A DNA stretch of 64,000 nt, taken from Tamlana crocina (GTDB taxonomy: Bacteria > Bacteroidota > Bacteroidia > Flavobacteriales > Flavobacteriaceae). A program made the translations under genes and the position numbers. The notes under the pieces were generated by a model that was given only the letters and a program-made list of their open reading frames with translations, was not told the origin of the DNA and did not search any database. The stretch is taken from contig CP158972.1 in assembly GCA_040429635.1 (NCBI GenBank), forward strand, positions 467,918-531,917. Direction: 5' to 3'. Below are positions 46,157-55,520 of this stretch, piece by piece (position 1 is the first letter of the stretch; each line of letters starts with the position of its first letter).

Positions 46157-49100
46157 TTGAACAGAACTAACCAAAACTCTTATAAACTATATACTTTACT
46201 GGTTTGTGTTTTATGTGTTTCCTTTTGGTCTTGGGGTCAGGAGCCGGTTCAAGATTCTGTTCAAACGGGGTATAATGTAGGCCAAATAAAAATGCCCAAC
46301 CCCAATAGTGTTGAGTCTAAATACACTTATGACCCCGTAACCGATCGCTACATTTACACCGAAAAAATAGGTGAATTCAATATTAATTACCCTATAATTT
46401 TAACGCCCGATGAATACTACGCTTTAGTAGCAAGAGAAAATTTAAAGGGGTATTACAAAGAAAAGATAGATGCCTTTGATGGCAAAAAGGAAGGCGCCGA
46501 AGACGGACAGAAAAACCTGTTGCCCGAATTTTATGTGCAGTCCGATTTTTTTGAAACCATTTTCGGTAGCAATGTCATTGAAGTGGTGCCGCAAGGTTCG
46601 GTAGAAATGGATTTGGGTATTCTGTTTTCAAAACAGGATAACCCGTCGTTTTCACCACGTAACCGAAGCAATTTTACTTTTGATTTTGATCAGCGTATCA
46701 GTTTAAGTTTGTTGGGTAAAGTGGGGACGCGATTGCAGGTAACGGCTAATTACGATACCCAATCTACCTTCGATTTTCAGAATTTAATCAAGTTGGAATA
46801 CACCCCAACGGAAGACGATATCATCCAAAAAATTGAAGTCGGTAACGTGAGTATGCCGCTCAATAGTTCGCTCATCACGGGGGCACAAAGTTTGTTTGGT
46901 GTAAAAGCGCAGCTCCAATTCGGTAAAACGACTGTAACCGGTGTGTTTTCCGAACAAAAATCGCAAGGCAATACCGTAGTAGCACAAGGCGGTGGAACAC
47001 TGGAGGAATTCGAACTTTTTGTTAGGGATTACGATGAAAACCGTCACTTCTTCCTGTCTCAATATTTTAGGGATACTTACGATGCTTCATTGGCGAATTA
47101 TCCGTTTATAAATAACCGAGGTTTACAAATTACACGTATTGAAGTTTGGGTAACCAACCGAAGCAACCGTACCGAAAACGTAAGGAATATTGTAGCCTTA
47201 CAGGATTTGGGTGAAACCGATAAAACCTATTCAGATGTGAATGTTTTGGCGGGGCCAGGCGCTTTTCCTGATAACGGAAATAATGCTTTCGATCCTACCA
47301 ATATAGCTGGTTCTGCGCCAAACTCACAATTAAACCAGAATATCCGCGATATCTCAACAGCTCAAGCAGGTATCGAGGTGGCCAACGCTCGTGAAGGTTT
47401 CGATTATGCCAAATTAGAAAATGCCAGAAAACTAACCCAAGGTCAGGAATATACCGTAAACCGCGAATTGGGATACGTTTCCTTAAACCAACGCTTGAAT
47501 AACGATGAGGTTTTGGCAGTAGCTTTTCAATATACCGTGTCCGGAAATGTATATCAAGTGGGGGAATTTGCCAACGATGGTGTGGACGCTACAGATGTAG
47601 AAACGAACGACCAAGGTCAGGTCACTTCGGTGGTCAATTCCAGTTTGGTACTGAAAATGCTAAAAAGTAGTGTGACCAATGTCGATTTGCCTATTTGGGA
47701 TTTGATGATGAAAAACATCTACGATACGGGAGCTTACAACTTGAGTCAGGATGATTTTAAACTGAATATTTTTTACAACGAAGCCTCACCGCTGAATTTT
47801 ATTGCTCCCGTTGGCGGTAGTTTTGCTTTGGATATCAACGGAAACCCAGTAGATGGGTCAACTCCCGAAGACGATTTAATTGAAAATTCGCCATTGTTGC
47901 GAGTGTTCAATCTTGATAAATTGAATTTCAACAACGATCCGCAAACCCGAGGTGATGGCTTTTTCGATTTTGTGCCTGGCATTACCGTGATTCCGCAAAA
48001 CGGAAAAATTGTGTTTACCAGTGCCGAGCCGTTTGGTGAATATCTGTTCAATAAACTGGGAACGGGTAATTATGAGGATGAATCGACTTACGACGATAAT
48101 CAACAAAAATACGTTTTCAATACGTTGTACAACAGTACAAAAACCGCCGCTTTAGAGGACGCCGAAAAGAACAAATTTAAATTAAAAGGCCGTTACAAAT
48201 CCAGTGGTGGCGATGGTATTCCAATCGGTTCGTTCAATGTGCCACGAGGTTCGGTGCGGGTTACTGCTGGCGGACGTGTGTTGGTTGAGGGGATCGATTA
48301 TACAGTAAATTATCAATTGGGCCGCGTTCAAATTTTAGATGAAGCTTTAAAAGCTTCAAACACACCTATTGAAGTGTCCACTGAAAATAATGCGGTTTTC
48401 GGTCAGCAAACGCGTCGTTTTACGGGGTTCAATGTGGAACATAAATTCAACGAAAACTTTGTTTTGGGCGGTACCTTGTTAAATCTTAACGAACGCCCCA
48501 TTACTCAAAAGGCAAACTACGGATCGGAGTCCATAAACAATACCATTTTCGGATTGAATGGAAACTACGCCACCAAAGTGCCGTTTTTAACCCGATTAGC
48601 CAATAAGCTCCCGAATATTGATACCGATGTGGAATCGAATTTGTCGCTACGAGGTGAGTTTGCTTATTTGGCACCGGGCGCGCCCAAAGGCACCGATTTA
48701 AACGGTGAAGCGACCTCTTACATTGACGATTTTGAAGGCTCGCAAAATGGTATCGATTTAACCTCGCAACAATCGTGGTTTTTGTCGAGTAGGCCAATTG
48801 ATTTAAATGGCGATGGGCAACCCGATGCAGAGGACAATCCCATAATTGAAAACGGATTCAACCGTGCCATGTTAAACTGGTATGTGATTGATCCTATTTT
48901 TTACACGAGTCAGCGCCCCAATGGCGTTACCGACGACGATCTTTCCGATTTATACACTAGCCGCGTGTTCATTAACGAACTGTTCCCCGACAGGGATATT
49001 GTTCAGGGGCAAAACTCGGTGCTTTATACTCTAGATTTAGCGTATTATCCCGAAGAACGTGGGCCTTATAACTTCCAAACAACGAATATTGATATTGAAA

Positions 49101-52100
49101 ATGGAATTTTAACAGAACCAGAAGATTCGTGGGCCGGTATTACCAGACAGATTACATCAACCGATTTCGAACAACAAAACGTAGAGTACATCGATTTTTG
49201 GTTACAAGACCCTTTTCAGGGCAACCCCAACAATCCGGGAGGAAAACTGGTATTCAACCTCGGGAATATTTCCGAAGATATTATAAAGGATGGTAAAAAA
49301 TTATACGAAAATGGTTTGCCAGATGATGGCGATGTCAGTTTACTACAACCTACCAGTTGGGGCACGGTAACGCCACAAAACCAAAGTTTGGTTTATGCTT
49401 TCGATACTAAGGGGCAAGAGCGAACTAATCAAGATGTGGGGTACGATGGTTATGACGATGAGGAAGAGGCTGCTGTATTTGGAAGCCAGTTTGGCGACGA
49501 TCCTTCAAATGATAACTATACCTATTTTTTAAATGCCGAAGGCGGTATTTTTGAACGTTATAAAAGATTCAATGGGGTAGATGGAAATTCACCAGATACC
49601 TTTTCGAATACCAACCGTGGAGCCAATACCCAACCCGATGTAGAGGATATTAATCGTGACAATACCATGAACACGATTGATAGCTATTTTGAGTATGAGT
49701 TAGATTTAAATAGACAAAACCTGCCCGAGTCTTTGGCCGATTTTCAGAATTTACCAGATTCCAATCCGTTAAAACAATTTTTAAGAGATTATAAAGAAAG
49801 ACAACGTAATTTTCCTAACGGAGAAAGTGAAAATGTACGCTGGTACCAGTTTAGGATTCCGGTGCAAGGGGCACATGTTAGAGCCGTTGGAGGCATCAAT
49901 GATTTAAGGTCGGTACGTTTTGCGAGAATCTATTTAAAGGAGTTCCAGCAATCTACCGTGTTCCGTTTTGGTACTTTAGATTTGGTGCGAAGCGATTGGC
50001 GTCGTTTTACCCAAGTTTTGGATAAAGATGATCCTGAGCCAAGCGACCCACAAACCGATTTTTCAGTGGGTGTTATCGGTACTATTGAAAATGAAGGTAG
50101 TTATGATAGACCACCAGGAATTGAGCCTGAAGAATTGTTTAATAACAATACGGTGGTACGCCAAAATGAACAGTCGTTGGTTACCAAGGTTTGTAATCTT
50201 GAAACCGAAGATGCCCGTGCGGTGTTTAAAAACATCAATGTGGATATGCGTCAATACAAACGTATCAGGATGTTCATGCATGCTGAAGATGGCGACGATT
50301 CTGGAGCAGGCAGTTTAGGAGATGGAGATTTAGTTGGTTTCATTAGAATGGGTAACGATTTAACCGAAAACTACTATCAAATTGAGATTCCGTTAATGGT
50401 TTCAACATCTACTTCCCGAGAGGGGCTGTGGCCTACCGAAAACGAAGTCAATCTACCCATTGAAATTTTAGGAAAAGTAAAAGCCGAAGGTATTTCAAAC
50501 ATGACCTTGGCTAACGAAGACCCCACGTTTTATGATATTGTGAATGGCGAACTGGTATTGGCTGCCGATCCGTACAGCGGTCATGTTATTGGTCAGCATC
50601 GTGTGGGAATAAAAGGAAACCCTAGTTTTGGAGATATCCGGACTTTAATGGTTGGGGTGAAAAACGTTTCGAATGACAACAACCTTTGCGCCGAAGTATG
50701 GTTTAACGAATTGCGTCTTTCAGATTTAGAAAATGAAGGTGGTTGGGCAGCTGTGGTAAGCATGGATAGTAATATTGCCGATTTTGCCAACGTTAGTGCC
50801 ACGGCAAGACAAAGCACTTCTGGTTTTGGTGCTTTAGAGCAAGGGCCAAGCCAGCGTAGTTTGGAGGATGTGAAGCAATACGATGTAGTTACCAATATTA
50901 ATGTGGGACAATTGCTGCCAAAAAAATGGGGCATTCAAGTGCCGTTTAATTATGGGCAAAGCGAAGAGTTGATTACCCCAAAATACGATGCCTTTTATAA
51001 AGATTTAACCTTGGAGTCGCGATTGGAAGCGGCCAACGATGATGCAGAGCGCGAACGCATCAAAAAAATCTCGGAAGACTATACCAAACGCCAAAGCATC
51101 AATTTTATTGGGGTTAGAAAAAATAGAACGACCGATAAAAAACCACGCTTTTATGATGTGGAAAACGTAACGCTAAACTACTCGTACAACAAAGTGGAGC
51201 ACCGCGATTTCGAAATTGAAAATTCGGTAAACAAAACCTTAAGGGTTGGCGCCAACTATGCCCACAACTTCAATCCGGTGAAGGTGGAGCCTTTTAAAAA
51301 CAACGATTCGCTTTTCAGAAATAAATATTGGAAAATCATTAAAGATTTTAACTTGAATTTATTGCCATCGAGTTTTACGGTGAATACCGATATCAACAGG
51401 CAATTCAACAAACAGAAATTTAGAGAAGTTGATTTAACGGGCGATAATATTGGTATTGAGGAACTCTTCCGAAGAAATTATACTTTCGATTTTCAATATA
51501 CCATCAATTACAATTTAACCGATGCGCTTCAGTTTAATTTTACGGCGGCAAACAATAACATTGTTAGGAATTATTTTGTGGATAACGATTTAATCCGTGG
51601 TGAGCAAGACGAGCGATTGGATGTTTGGGACGGTTTAATGGATGTGGGCGACCCTAACAGGCAAAACCAAAATTTGGGGGTAACCTATCAATTACCGATT
51701 AATAAAATCCCAACGTTCAATTTTATTGATGCGACTTACCAATACACGGGCAGTTTCCAATGGCAAAAAGGATCGGATTTATTTGGAAATGTAGAGCTGG
51801 ACGGACAGACTTACGATTTAGGGAATACCATACAAAACTCCAATGTACATAACCTGAACACGTCGTTGGACATGACCCGTTTTTACAAATACATTGGTTT
51901 GGTGAAAAAACCAGTGCGAACGGTAAGGCAAAGAACCAATACACCAGGCGGCCCTCCGGGAGCCAATGGGGATAATGCAAAACCATCGCGGCCTAAAAAC
52001 CAATCGATGACCAAAATATTAAATGCGGGAGTTGATATTTTAACCAGTATAAAACGAATTCAGTTTAATTACTCTGAAAACAACGGAACCTTTTTGCCGG

Positions 52101-53410
52101 GTTATACCAGAACACCTGGTTTTGTAGGGACTTTGAAACCCACCGTTGGTTATACTTTTGGTAGCCAAAGTGACGTGCGTTATTTGGCGGCAAGGCGAGG
52201 TTGGTTAACTGCTTTCCCAGAATTTAACCAGCAATTTACGGCGACCAATACCAAACAATTGGATTTTTCGGCGAGCTTGCAACCTGTTTCCGATTTAAAA
52301 ATCGATTTACTTGGAAACCGTGCCTATTATGAAAATTATGCCGAAAACTACAATGTAGTCAATGGGGTGTACAATCCGTTAACGCCAAATACCTTTGGTA
52401 ATTTCAATATTTCGACGGTGTTGATAAAAACGGCTTTCAGTAAAAGTGATGAAAATGTGAGCGAAGCTTTTGATGAATTTAGGTCAAACCGACTGAAAGT
52501 GGCCGAGCGTTTAGCGGAAGAATTTTACGGCACCACAAACTACGAACGAAATACTGAGGATGGCTTCCCGTTAGGTTTCGGAAAAAACAGTCAGAAGGTG
52601 TTATTGCCAGCATTTTTGGCGGCCTATTCGGGGCAAGATGCCAACAAGGTAAAAACCTCGGCGTTTAGGGATGTACCCATCCCAAACTGGGATTTAAAGT
52701 ACACCGGTTTCATGAAGTTTAACTGGTTTAAAAAGCACTTTAAACGTTTCTCGTTAACGCACGGTTACCGTTCAACTTACACCATCAATCAGTTTACAAC
52801 CAACCTAAATTTGAATTTAGATCCGGATGATAACGAACAACCCGTTGCCGAAACGCCATATTCAAACCAACCACAGGAAGCTTTAGACCAATCTGGAAAT
52901 TTTAAAAATGCCCGCTTGTTCAGTAACATCAACCTTACTGAAATGTTCAGTCCGTTGATGCGATTGGATTTCGAAATGAAAAATTCGGTTAAAATTCTGG
53001 CTGAAATTAGAAAGGATAGATTACTGTCTCTAAGTTTCGATAACAATTTAATGACCGAAGTACAGGGCAATGAATACGTCATAGGTTTGGGGTACCGCAT
53101 TAAAGACTTGCGTATCCGCTCTAAACTGGCTGGGCCGCAACGCCGTATTGTGAGCGATTTGAATATGAAAGCCGATATTTCGGTGCGCGATAACAAAACC
53201 ATTATCCGTTACCTCGATTTGGAAAACAACCAAATCACATCGGGACAAACCATTTGGGGCTTAAAATATTCGGCCGATTATGCCTTCAGTAAAAACCTAA
53301 CGGGTATCTTTTATTTCGATTATACGTTTTCAGAATATGCCATTTCAACCGCATTTCCGCAAACTACCATCCGTTCGGGGCTTACGTTGAGGTACAATTT
53401 TGGTAATTAA
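46157..53410 (+). CDS. sprA: SprA/Sov, outer-membrane translocon of the type IX secretion system
   Basis: The 2417-residue protein matches SprA in size and content. The start is a TTG at 46157. No ATG is in frame before the signal peptide (core YTLLVCVLCVSFWSWGQ), so the TTG is needed to supply it. N-terminal motifs include NPNSVESKYTYDPVTDRYIY, then LPEFYVQSDFFETIFGSNVI and VEMDLGILFSKQDNPSFSPR. Repeated beta-rich segments with SFNVPRGSVRVTAGGRVLVE follow, and the protein ends as a barrel strand, SGLTLRYNFGN. SprA forms the giant single-polypeptide 36-strand barrel through which T9SS cargo crosses the outer membrane. It would serve the adhesin at 23352 and the cargo at 10177. Located directly after ruvA. 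Confidence 0.95.
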   Translation: MNRTNQNSYKLYTLLVCVLCVSFWSWGQEPVQDSVQTGYNVGQIKMPNPNSVESKYTYDPVTDRYIYTEKIGEFNINYPIILTPDEYYALVARENLKGYYKEKIDAFDGKKEGAEDGQKNLLPEFYVQSDFFETIFGSNVIEVVPQGSVEMDLGILFSKQDNPSFSPRNRSNFTFDFDQRISLSLLGKVGTRLQVTANYDTQSTFDFQNLIKLEYTPTEDDIIQKIEVGNVSMPLNSSLITGAQSLFGVKAQLQFGKTTVTGVFSEQKSQGNTVVAQGGGTLEEFELFVRDYDENRHFFLSQYFRDTYDASLANYPFINNRGLQITRIEVWVTNRSNRTENVRNIVALQDLGETDKTYSDVNVLAGPGAFPDNGNNAFDPTNIAGSAPNSQLNQNIRDISTAQAGIEVANAREGFDYAKLENARKLTQGQEYTVNRELGYVSLNQRLNNDEVLAVAFQYTVSGNVYQVGEFANDGVDATDVETNDQGQVTSVVNSSLVLKMLKSSVTNVDLPIWDLMMKNIYDTGAYNLSQDDFKLNIFYNEASPLNFIAPVGGSFALDINGNPVDGSTPEDDLIENSPLLRVFNLDKLNFNNDPQTRGDGFFDFVPGITVIPQNGKIVFTSAEPFGEYLFNKLGTGNYEDESTYDDNQQKYVFNTLYNSTKTAALEDAEKNKFKLKGRYKSSGGDGIPIGSFNVPRGSVRVTAGGRVLVEGIDYTVNYQLGRVQILDEALKASNTPIEVSTENNAVFGQQTRRFTGFNVEHKFNENFVLGGTLLNLNERPITQKANYGSESINNTIFGLNGNYATKVPFLTRLANKLPNIDTDVESNLSLRGEFAYLAPGAPKGTDLNGEATSYIDDFEGSQNGIDLTSQQSWFLSSRPIDLNGDGQPDAEDNPIIENGFNRAMLNWYVIDPIFYTSQRPNGVTDDDLSDLYTSRVFINELFPDRDIVQGQNSVLYTLDLAYYPEERGPYNFQTTNIDIENGILTEPEDSWAGITRQITSTDFEQQNVEYIDFWLQDPFQGNPNNPGGKLVFNLGNISEDIIKDGKKLYENGLPDDGDVSLLQPTSWGTVTPQNQSLVYAFDTKGQERTNQDVGYDGYDDEEEAAVFGSQFGDDPSNDNYTYFLNAEGGIFERYKRFNGVDGNSPDTFSNTNRGANTQPDVEDINRDNTMNTIDSYFEYELDLNRQNLPESLADFQNLPDSNPLKQFLRDYKERQRNFPNGESENVRWYQFRIPVQGAHVRAVGGINDLRSVRFARIYLKEFQQSTVFRFGTLDLVRSDWRRFTQVLDKDDPEPSDPQTDFSVGVIGTIENEGSYDRPPGIEPEELFNNNTVVRQNEQSLVTKVCNLETEDARAVFKNINVDMRQYKRIRMFMHAEDGDDSGAGSLGDGDLVGFIRMGNDLTENYYQIEIPLMVSTSTSREGLWPTENEVNLPIEILGKVKAEGISNMTLANEDPTFYDIVNGELVLAADPYSGHVIGQHRVGIKGNPSFGDIRTLMVGVKNVSNDNNLCAEVWFNELRLSDLENEGGWAAVVSMDSNIADFANVSATARQSTSGFGALEQGPSQRSLEDVKQYDVVTNINVGQLLPKKWGIQVPFNYGQSEELITPKYDAFYKDLTLESRLEAANDDAERERIKKISEDYTKRQSINFIGVRKNRTTDKKPRFYDVENVTLNYSYNKVEHRDFEIENSVNKTLRVGANYAHNFNPVKVEPFKNNDSLFRNKYWKIIKDFNLNLLPSSFTVNTDINRQFNKQKFREVDLTGDNIGIEELFRRNYTFDFQYTINYNLTDALQFNFTAANNNIVRNYFVDNDLIRGEQDERLDVWDGLMDVGDPNRQNQNLGVTYQLPINKIPTFNFIDATYQYTGSFQWQKGSDLFGNVELDGQTYDLGNTIQNSNVHNLNTSLDMTRFYKYIGLVKKPVRTVRQRTNTPGGPPGANGDNAKPSRPKNQSMTKILNAGVDILTSIKRIQFNYSENNGTFLPGYTRTPGFVGTLKPTVGYTFGSQSDVRYLAARRGWLTAFPEFNQQFTATNTKQLDFSASLQPVSDLKIDLLGNRAYYENYAENYNVVNGVYNPLTPNTFGNFNISTVLIKTAFSKSDENVSEAFDEFRSNRLKVAERLAEEFYGTTNYERNTEDGFPLGFGKNSQKVLLPAFLAAYSGQDANKVKTSAFRDVPIPNWDLKYTGFMKFNWFKKHFKRFSLTHGYRSTYTINQFTTNLNLNLDPDDNEQPVAETPYSNQPQEALDQSGNFKNARLFSNINLTEMFSPLMRLDFEMKNSVKILAEIRKDRLLSLSFDNNLMTEVQGNEYVIGLGYRIKDLRIRSKLAGPQRRIVSDLNMKADISVRDNKTIIRYLDLENNQITSGQTIWGLKYSADYAFSKNLTGIFYFDYTFSEYAISTAFPQTTIRSGLTLRYNFGN

Positions 53411-53467
53411 TATAATTTCGATTAATAATTCAGTATTTGCGGTTGCATTTCCAATAAAATTGACTGT

Positions 53468-53542
53468 TGTCACCTTGAGCGGAGTCGAAAGGTTTTGAAA
53501 AATTAGAATTTCAATTGGGTTTCGACTCCGCTCAACTTGACA
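53468..53542. repeat. Complete dispersed palindromic intergenic repeat, after sprA
   Basis: The arms 53468-53490 and 53520-53542 are 23-base inverted repeats with two mismatches. They share the core TTGAGCGGAGTCGAAA and end in TGTCA/TGACA. The 29-base spacer is AT-rich. As RNA it would form a long hairpin and could serve as the sprA terminator. Related copies lie at 31105, 55350, 56418 and 58717. Confidence 0.85.
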
Positions 53543-53620
53543 GATGATGTTAATTTATTGAGATTAATGTTTTATAAATAGATAGTTATATCGAACACAG
53601 GTTAATTAACATGCATTATA

Positions 53621-53651
53621 TTTGAATTTTAATAGCGAATAAATACATTTG
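53621..53651 (+). promoter_or_regulatory. Probable promoter of gcvH
   Basis: TTTG at 53621-53624 and TACATTTG at 53644-53651 are separated by 19 bases, an excellent match to the Bacteroidota -33/-7 promoter. Transcription would start near 53657, about 20 bases before the gcvH ATG. Confidence 0.7.
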
Positions 53652-53676
53652 CCAAAATAATCTAATAGATATATAA

Positions 53677-54057
53677 ATGAACATCCCTTCAGAATTAAAG
53701 TACACTAAAGATCACGAGTGGGTATCCATTCAAGGTGATATTGCTACTATAGGTATTACCGATTTTGCACAGAGCGAATTGGGCGATATTGTTTATGTTG
53801 AGGTTGAAACCTTGGACGAGACTTTAGATGCCGAAGACATTTTTGGAACGGTTGAGGCCGTAAAAACAGTTTCCGATTTATTTTTACCGCTTTCTGGCGA
53901 AGTAATCGAGTTCAACGAATTGTTGGAAGACGAACCTGAAAAGGTAAATAGCGATCCTTACGGCGATGGCTGGATGATTAAGGTGAAAATTTCGGATGCC
54001 GAGGAAATCAACGGACTCATGTCTGCCGACGACTATAAAGCCTTAATTGGTGCTTAA
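53677..54057 (+). CDS. gcvH: Glycine cleavage system H protein
   Basis: The 126-residue lipoyl carrier shuttles the methylamine group between the P, T and L proteins of the glycine cleavage system. The start [20 protein letters not shown] is canonical. The lipoylated Lys63 lies in [16 protein letters not shown]. The C-terminus is a normal hammerhead-fold end. It stands apart from other gcv genes, next to sprA and a VanZ-like gene that overlaps its last codons, as in other flavobacteria. Confidence 0.97.
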   Translation: MNIPSELKYTKDHEWVSIQGDIATIGITDFAQSELGDIVYVEVETLDETLDAEDIFGTVEAVKTVSDLFLPLSGEVIEFNELLEDEPEKVNSDPYGDGWMIKVKISDAEEINGLMSADDYKALIGA

Positions 54058-54427
54058 AAAACTAATACTTCTGGTAACCATTTTGTATACTTTGGCCTTA
54101 ACCTTGGTGTGCTTAATTCGGTTGAATAATTTACCAGATGTAGGGGTTTCTTTTGGCGATAAAATCTTTCACTTTTTGGCTTACAGCGTTTTAACTTTAC
54201 TTTGGTTTGGTACGTTTTTGTTTTATACCAGTGCAGGGCGTTCAAAAGCCATACTTTGCGCCACGGTTTTTGCGGTAATCTTTGGTATAATTATTGAAGT
54301 ATTACAAGATACCATGACCGATTTTAGAAGTTTGGATATTTACGACATGATAGCCAATAGTCTCGGTGCATTGTTAACCGCTGGCACTCTGTGGCTAAAG
54401 AAAACTTTACACGTTAAAAAGCAATAA
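54050..54427 (+). CDS. VanZ-like small membrane protein
   Basis: The product is about 125 residues with four predicted transmembrane helices. The VanZ-like signature is present: [17 protein letters not shown] and [21 protein letters not shown], with the conserved Asp/Asn near [14 protein letters not shown] at 54050 or a TTG at 54047 is the start; both overlap the end of gcvH, implying coupled translation. VanZ proteins are linked with teicoplanin resistance in Gram-positives, but this family is widespread and its function here is unknown. The stop codon lies within the terminator hairpin at 54416-54440. Confidence 0.85.
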   Translation: MLKKLILLVTILYTLALTLVCLIRLNNLPDVGVSFGDKIFHFLAYSVLTLLWFGTFLFYTSAGRSKAILCATVFAVIFGIIIEVLQDTMTDFRSLDIYDMIANSLGALLTAGTLWLKKTLHVKKQ

Positions 54428-54441
54428 AGCCTTGCTTTTTT
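54416..54441 (+). terminator. Terminator overlapping the end of the VanZ-like gene
   Basis: AAAAAGCAA (54416-54424) pairs with TTGCTTTTT (54432-54440) across a 7-base loop that contains the VanZ-like stop codon. A T follows at 54441. The stem is AT-rich, so it is moderate in strength. Confidence 0.65.
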
Positions 54442-54486
54442 GGGAAATAAATAGTTAAATTAGCAATCTTGATAAACGAATAAATT

Positions 54487-55206
54487 ATGGAACCTAAAAA
54501 AAATCCTAAAGCAAATGTTGGGCGAAACAGTTCGCTGTACTTCGCCATTGGTTTGGCGCTTATGCTTTTCCTTACCAATTACGCCATCAACTATAAAACC
54601 TATGATAAGGAAGAAATAGATATAGGTATGGTTTCTATGGAAGAGGAAATTGAAGAAGAAATTCCATTAACAGAACAAATACAAACGCCACCGCCACCAC
54701 CGCCACCACCAGCAGCGCCTGAGGTTATCGAGATTGTTGAAGATGAGGTAGAAGTAGAAGAAACTGTAATCGAATCGACAGAGGTAAATCAAGAAACCGA
54801 AATTGTTGAAGTTGAAGAAGTTGAAGTGGTAGAGGTAGAAGAAGATATAGACGTACCGTTTTCAGTAATTGAAAATGTACCGGTTTTCCCTGGTTGTGAA
54901 AAAGGATCCAACCAAGAGAAAAGAGACTGTATGTCTGAAAAAATCCAAAAGTTTGTACAAAAGAAATTTAATACAGATTTGGCCAGTGATTTAGGTCTGT
55001 CGGGAAGACAGCGTATCAACGTAATCTTTAAAATTGACAAAACAGGTAGCGTAACGGGTATCCGTTCCAGAGCACCGCACCCTGCTTTAGAAAAAGAAGC
55101 AGCAAGGGTAATCAATTTATTACCAAAAATGAAGCCCGGAAAACAAAGAGGTAAGCCGGTAAACGTACCATATTCGTTACCGATTATCTTCCAAGTTCAA
55201 GACTAA
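54487..55206 (+). CDS. TonB-family energy transducer (first copy)
   Basis: The 239-residue protein has a short cytoplasmic start, one anchoring helix (about residues 17-33, LYFAIGLALMLFLTNYAI) and a long periplasmic linker. A P8 run (TPPPPPPPPAAPEV) opens the linker, which continues unusually acidic with many Val-Glu pairs instead of the classic Pro-Lys stretch. The C-terminal TonB domain starts near residue 130 (VFPGCEKGSNQEKRDCMSEK) and contains FKIDKTGSVTGIRSRAPHP and a final PYSLPIIFQVQD. It should transmit proton-motive force to TonB-dependent receptors such as that at 34673. A very similar gene follows at 55521. Both cysteines of the domain are shared with that copy. Confidence 0.92.
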   Translation: MEPKKNPKANVGRNSSLYFAIGLALMLFLTNYAINYKTYDKEEIDIGMVSMEEEIEEEIPLTEQIQTPPPPPPPPAAPEVIEIVEDEVEVEETVIESTEVNQETEIVEVEEVEVVEVEEDIDVPFSVIENVPVFPGCEKGSNQEKRDCMSEKIQKFVQKKFNTDLASDLGLSGRQRINVIFKIDKTGSVTGIRSRAPHPALEKEAARVINLLPKMKPGKQRGKPVNVPYSLPIIFQVQD

Positions 55207-55230
55207 GTCCATGCTTAATAAATTATATAA

Positions 55231-55260
55231 AAACCTTGAAGTTTGCTTCAAGGTTTTTTT
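55231..55260 (+). terminator. Rho-independent terminator after the first tonB gene
   Basis: AAACCTTGAAG (55231-55241) pairs with CTTCAAGGTTT (55246-55256) around TTTG, and T's run on to 55260. It lies 24 bases after the stop. It opens a 314-base spacer that holds a repeat copy (55350-55427) and a second terminator (55431-55467). Confidence 0.88.
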
Positions 55261-55349
55261 GTGCGTTATGGTTTCGCTTTCAGGAAAGGGAGTTTGATTT
55301 AAAAAAAACATAGGTAATCTTCTTTTTAATGGCATTGTTTAACGAATTG

Positions 55350-55427
55350 TGTCATTCCGAATGAGGTACGAGGAGGAATCTCATAATTGTGGAATTTCTA
55401 GTAGTTTATCTTGAGCGTAGCTGAAGC
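55350..55427. repeat. Diverged copy of the dispersed intergenic repeat
   Basis: TGTCATTCCGAATGAGG at 55350 and TTGAGCGTAGCTGAAG at 55411-55426 bracket GAGGAATCTCAT. These are recognisable parts of the repeat family, in a diverged form whose arms no longer pair well. Confidence 0.6.
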
Positions 55428-55430
55428 ATA

Positions 55431-55467
55431 AAACCCCGTTACAATTCTGTAACGGGGTTTCGTTTTT
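55431..55467 (+). terminator. Second strong terminator in the tonB-tonB spacer
   Basis: AAACCCCGTTACA (55431-55443) pairs perfectly with TGTAACGGGGTTT (55448-55460) around ATTC, followed by CGTTTTT. It lies about 54 bases before the second tonB ATG, with only the repeat copy between it and the first terminator. It insulates the second tonB gene, or may be a leader attenuator for it. Confidence 0.85.
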
Positions 55468-55520
55468 GGTATGCTTATTGTGACTTTAGCATATTATTAA
55501 CATTTTAAACTATAATTATT

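Noticed and set aside
54050-54427. Glycopeptide-resistance gene vanZ
   Set aside because: The VanZ-like family is broad; there is no vanA/B/X context and Gram-negative cells have no use for this mechanism. Only the family name is justified.
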